From assembly GCA_022360135.1 (NCBI GenBank), contig JAKSDM010000083.1, positions 1 to 11,849 on the forward strand: 11,849 bases of DNA, read 5' to 3'. This document shows positions 10,884 to 11,849 of the stretch, piece by piece. Numbering within the stretch: the stretch's first letter is position 1; each line of letters begins with the position of its first letter. The DNA is from Pseudanabaenales cyanobacterium (GTDB lineage Bacteria; Cyanobacteriota; Cyanobacteriia; Phormidesmidales; Phormidesmidaceae). Under the pieces are notes generated by a model. That model was not told the DNA's origin, made no database searches, and worked only from the letters and a program-made list of their open reading frames with translations. Both the position numbers and the translations under genes were made by a program.

Positions 10884-11849
10884 ATGAGTCAAGATGACAC
10901 CTATATTCCCCCAGGCAATATCCTAATTGTCGACGACAACCCGACTAATTTACGGCTCTTGTCTAAGGTCTTAACTAAGCAGGGATACGAAGTTCGTAAG
11001 GCGCTGGACGGGCAGATGACTTTGAAGTCTGTACAGACCCTCTTGCCAGATCTAATTCTTCTCGACATTATGATGCCAGGGATGGATGGCTTTGAAGTGT
11101 GTCAGCAGTTGAAATCTGATCCGCACACCGCTCAAGTGCCGATTATTTTCTTGAGTGCTCTAGACGAAGCGTTTGACAAGGTCAAAGCGTTTTTAGTCGG
11201 GGGGGCGGACTACGTTGCCAAACCTTTCCATCACGAAGAAATTCTGGCTCGGGTTAAGCATCAGTTAGCGCTCAAATCAGCAGAACGCGAACTCCATCAA
11301 CTTAACGCCCAATTGGAAGATCGAGTCAAAGAACGGACACTACAACTGGAAAACGCCAATGCTCGCTTGTTGGAAATGGCGTTTCAAGATGGGCTAACTG
11401 GACTACCTAACCGGGTTCTATTTATGGAGCGGTTGGGACAGGCGCTGGAGCAGGCTAAGGCTGATTCAACCTATCAATTTGCGGTTTTATTTCTGGACTG
11501 CGATCGCTTCAAAGTGATCAACGACTCTTTGGGTCATATTGTGGGTGATCAATTACTGTTCAATATTGCCCATCGCTTAAAAGAGGTGGTTAGAGACAGT
11601 GATACACTGGCCCGATTTGGTGGAGACGAATTCACAATTCTTCTAACCGATATTCAGAACCTCACTCAGGTCACCCAGATGGCCGAGCAAATCATCAAAG
11701 CCTTCTCCGACCCTTTCAAACTCAAAACTCGAGAGGTTTTTATTAACGTCAGCATCGGTATTGTGATCGGCAATTCCGACTACGAGCAACCTGAATACCT
11801 GCTACGGGACGCCGACACGGCTATGTATCGGGCCAAGGCTTCTGGTCAA
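10884..11849 (+). CDS. Receiver-GGDEF response regulator (diguanylate cyclase), 3' end outside the window
   Basis: The open frame runs 322 codons from ATG 10884 to the last base without a stop, so the C-terminus is missing. The receiver (about 11-128) has Asp17/Asp18, phospho-acceptor Asp61 in LLDIMMPGM, Ser91 and Lys113. A coiled-coil linker (about 129-165) with repeated Glu/Gln/Leu joins it to a GGDEF domain. That domain starts at DGLTGLPNR (169-177), continues with DCDRFKVINDSLGH (205-218), has the intact signature GGDEF (246-250), and ends near AMYRAKASGQ. The inhibitory I-site RDSD (237-240) sits five residues before GGDEF, so product feedback is expected. It should make cyclic-di-GMP from two GTP when phosphorylation promotes dimerisation, as in PleD and WspR. 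A downstream EAL domain is possible but not visible. The preceding kinase is its likely partner. Confidence 0.95.
   Translation, partial: MSQDDTYIPPGNILIVDDNPTNLRLLSKVLTKQGYEVRKALDGQMTLKSVQTLLPDLILLDIMMPGMDGFEVCQQLKSDPHTAQVPIIFLSALDEAFDKVKAFLVGGADYVAKPFHHEEILARVKHQLALKSAERELHQLNAQLEDRVKERTLQLENANARLLEMAFQDGLTGLPNRVLFMERLGQALEQAKADSTYQFAVLFLDCDRFKVINDSLGHIVGDQLLFNIAHRLKEVVRDSDTLARFGGDEFTILLTDIQNLTQVTQMAEQIIKAFSDPFKLKTREVFINVSIGIVIGNSDYEQPEYLLRDADTAMYRAKASGQ
11500..11507. repeat. HIP1 octamer GCGATCGC (in GGDEF gene)
   Basis: Perfect HIP1 palindrome, falling on the conserved Asp-Arg of the DCDRF motif of the cyclase domain. Confidence 0.9.

Noticed and set aside
1..11849. tRNA genes, CRISPR arrays, insertion sequences, NtcA boxes
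   Set aside because: No T-loop-like GGTTCGAATCC block, regular spacer array, transposase frame with terminal repeats, or convincing GTA-N8-TAC box in a non-coding region was seen on either strand.

Overview
The window reads as chromosomal DNA of a cyanobacterium. The evidence is a photosynthetic-type (Gap2) glyceraldehyde-3-phosphate dehydrogenase, four perfect copies of the cyanobacterial HIP1 octamer GCGATCGC, a MurC/MurB pair of cyanobacterial type, and cytoplasmic hybrid signalling proteins of a kind common in that phylum. I do not assign a genus. No mobile element, CRISPR array, tRNA or rRNA was found.

Layout. Positions 24-2235 (minus strand) hold a small VOC/glyoxalase-fold gene and a radical SAM gene with a degenerate B12-binding-like N-terminal domain. 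A 28-bp near-perfect palindrome sits just upstream of the VOC gene. A TPR-repeat gene (2507-3661, plus) diverges from the radical SAM gene and converges on gap2 (3698-4714, minus). A 567-bp non-coding stretch rich in repeats separates gap2 from the divergent murC-murB pair (5303-7855). Then follow a YbaB/EbfC-family gene (7933-8277) and a low-molecular-weight tyrosine phosphatase gene (8302-8787), all on the plus strand. The right end carries a receiver-histidine kinase (8975-10318), a 565-bp hairpin-rich non-coding stretch, and a receiver-GGDEF gene (10884 to the window edge, truncated).

How the genes work together. MurC and MurB act in the cytoplasmic steps of peptidoglycan precursor synthesis and lie 24 bp apart, so they are probably cotranscribed. 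YbaB and the phosphatase, also 24 bp apart, look like a second pair that may be read from the murC unit. Gap2 serves the Calvin cycle. The kinase and the GGDEF protein have receiver domains about 62% identical by hand alignment. They look like a phosphorelay with cyclic-di-GMP output.

No plainly new enzyme system is visible. The most interesting unexplained signals are non-coding: the palindrome at 470-497, the structured region at 10319-10883 before the GGDEF gene, and the repeats between gap2 and murC. The expanded Asn/Gly/Ser-rich insert in MurC is the main protein-level oddity.
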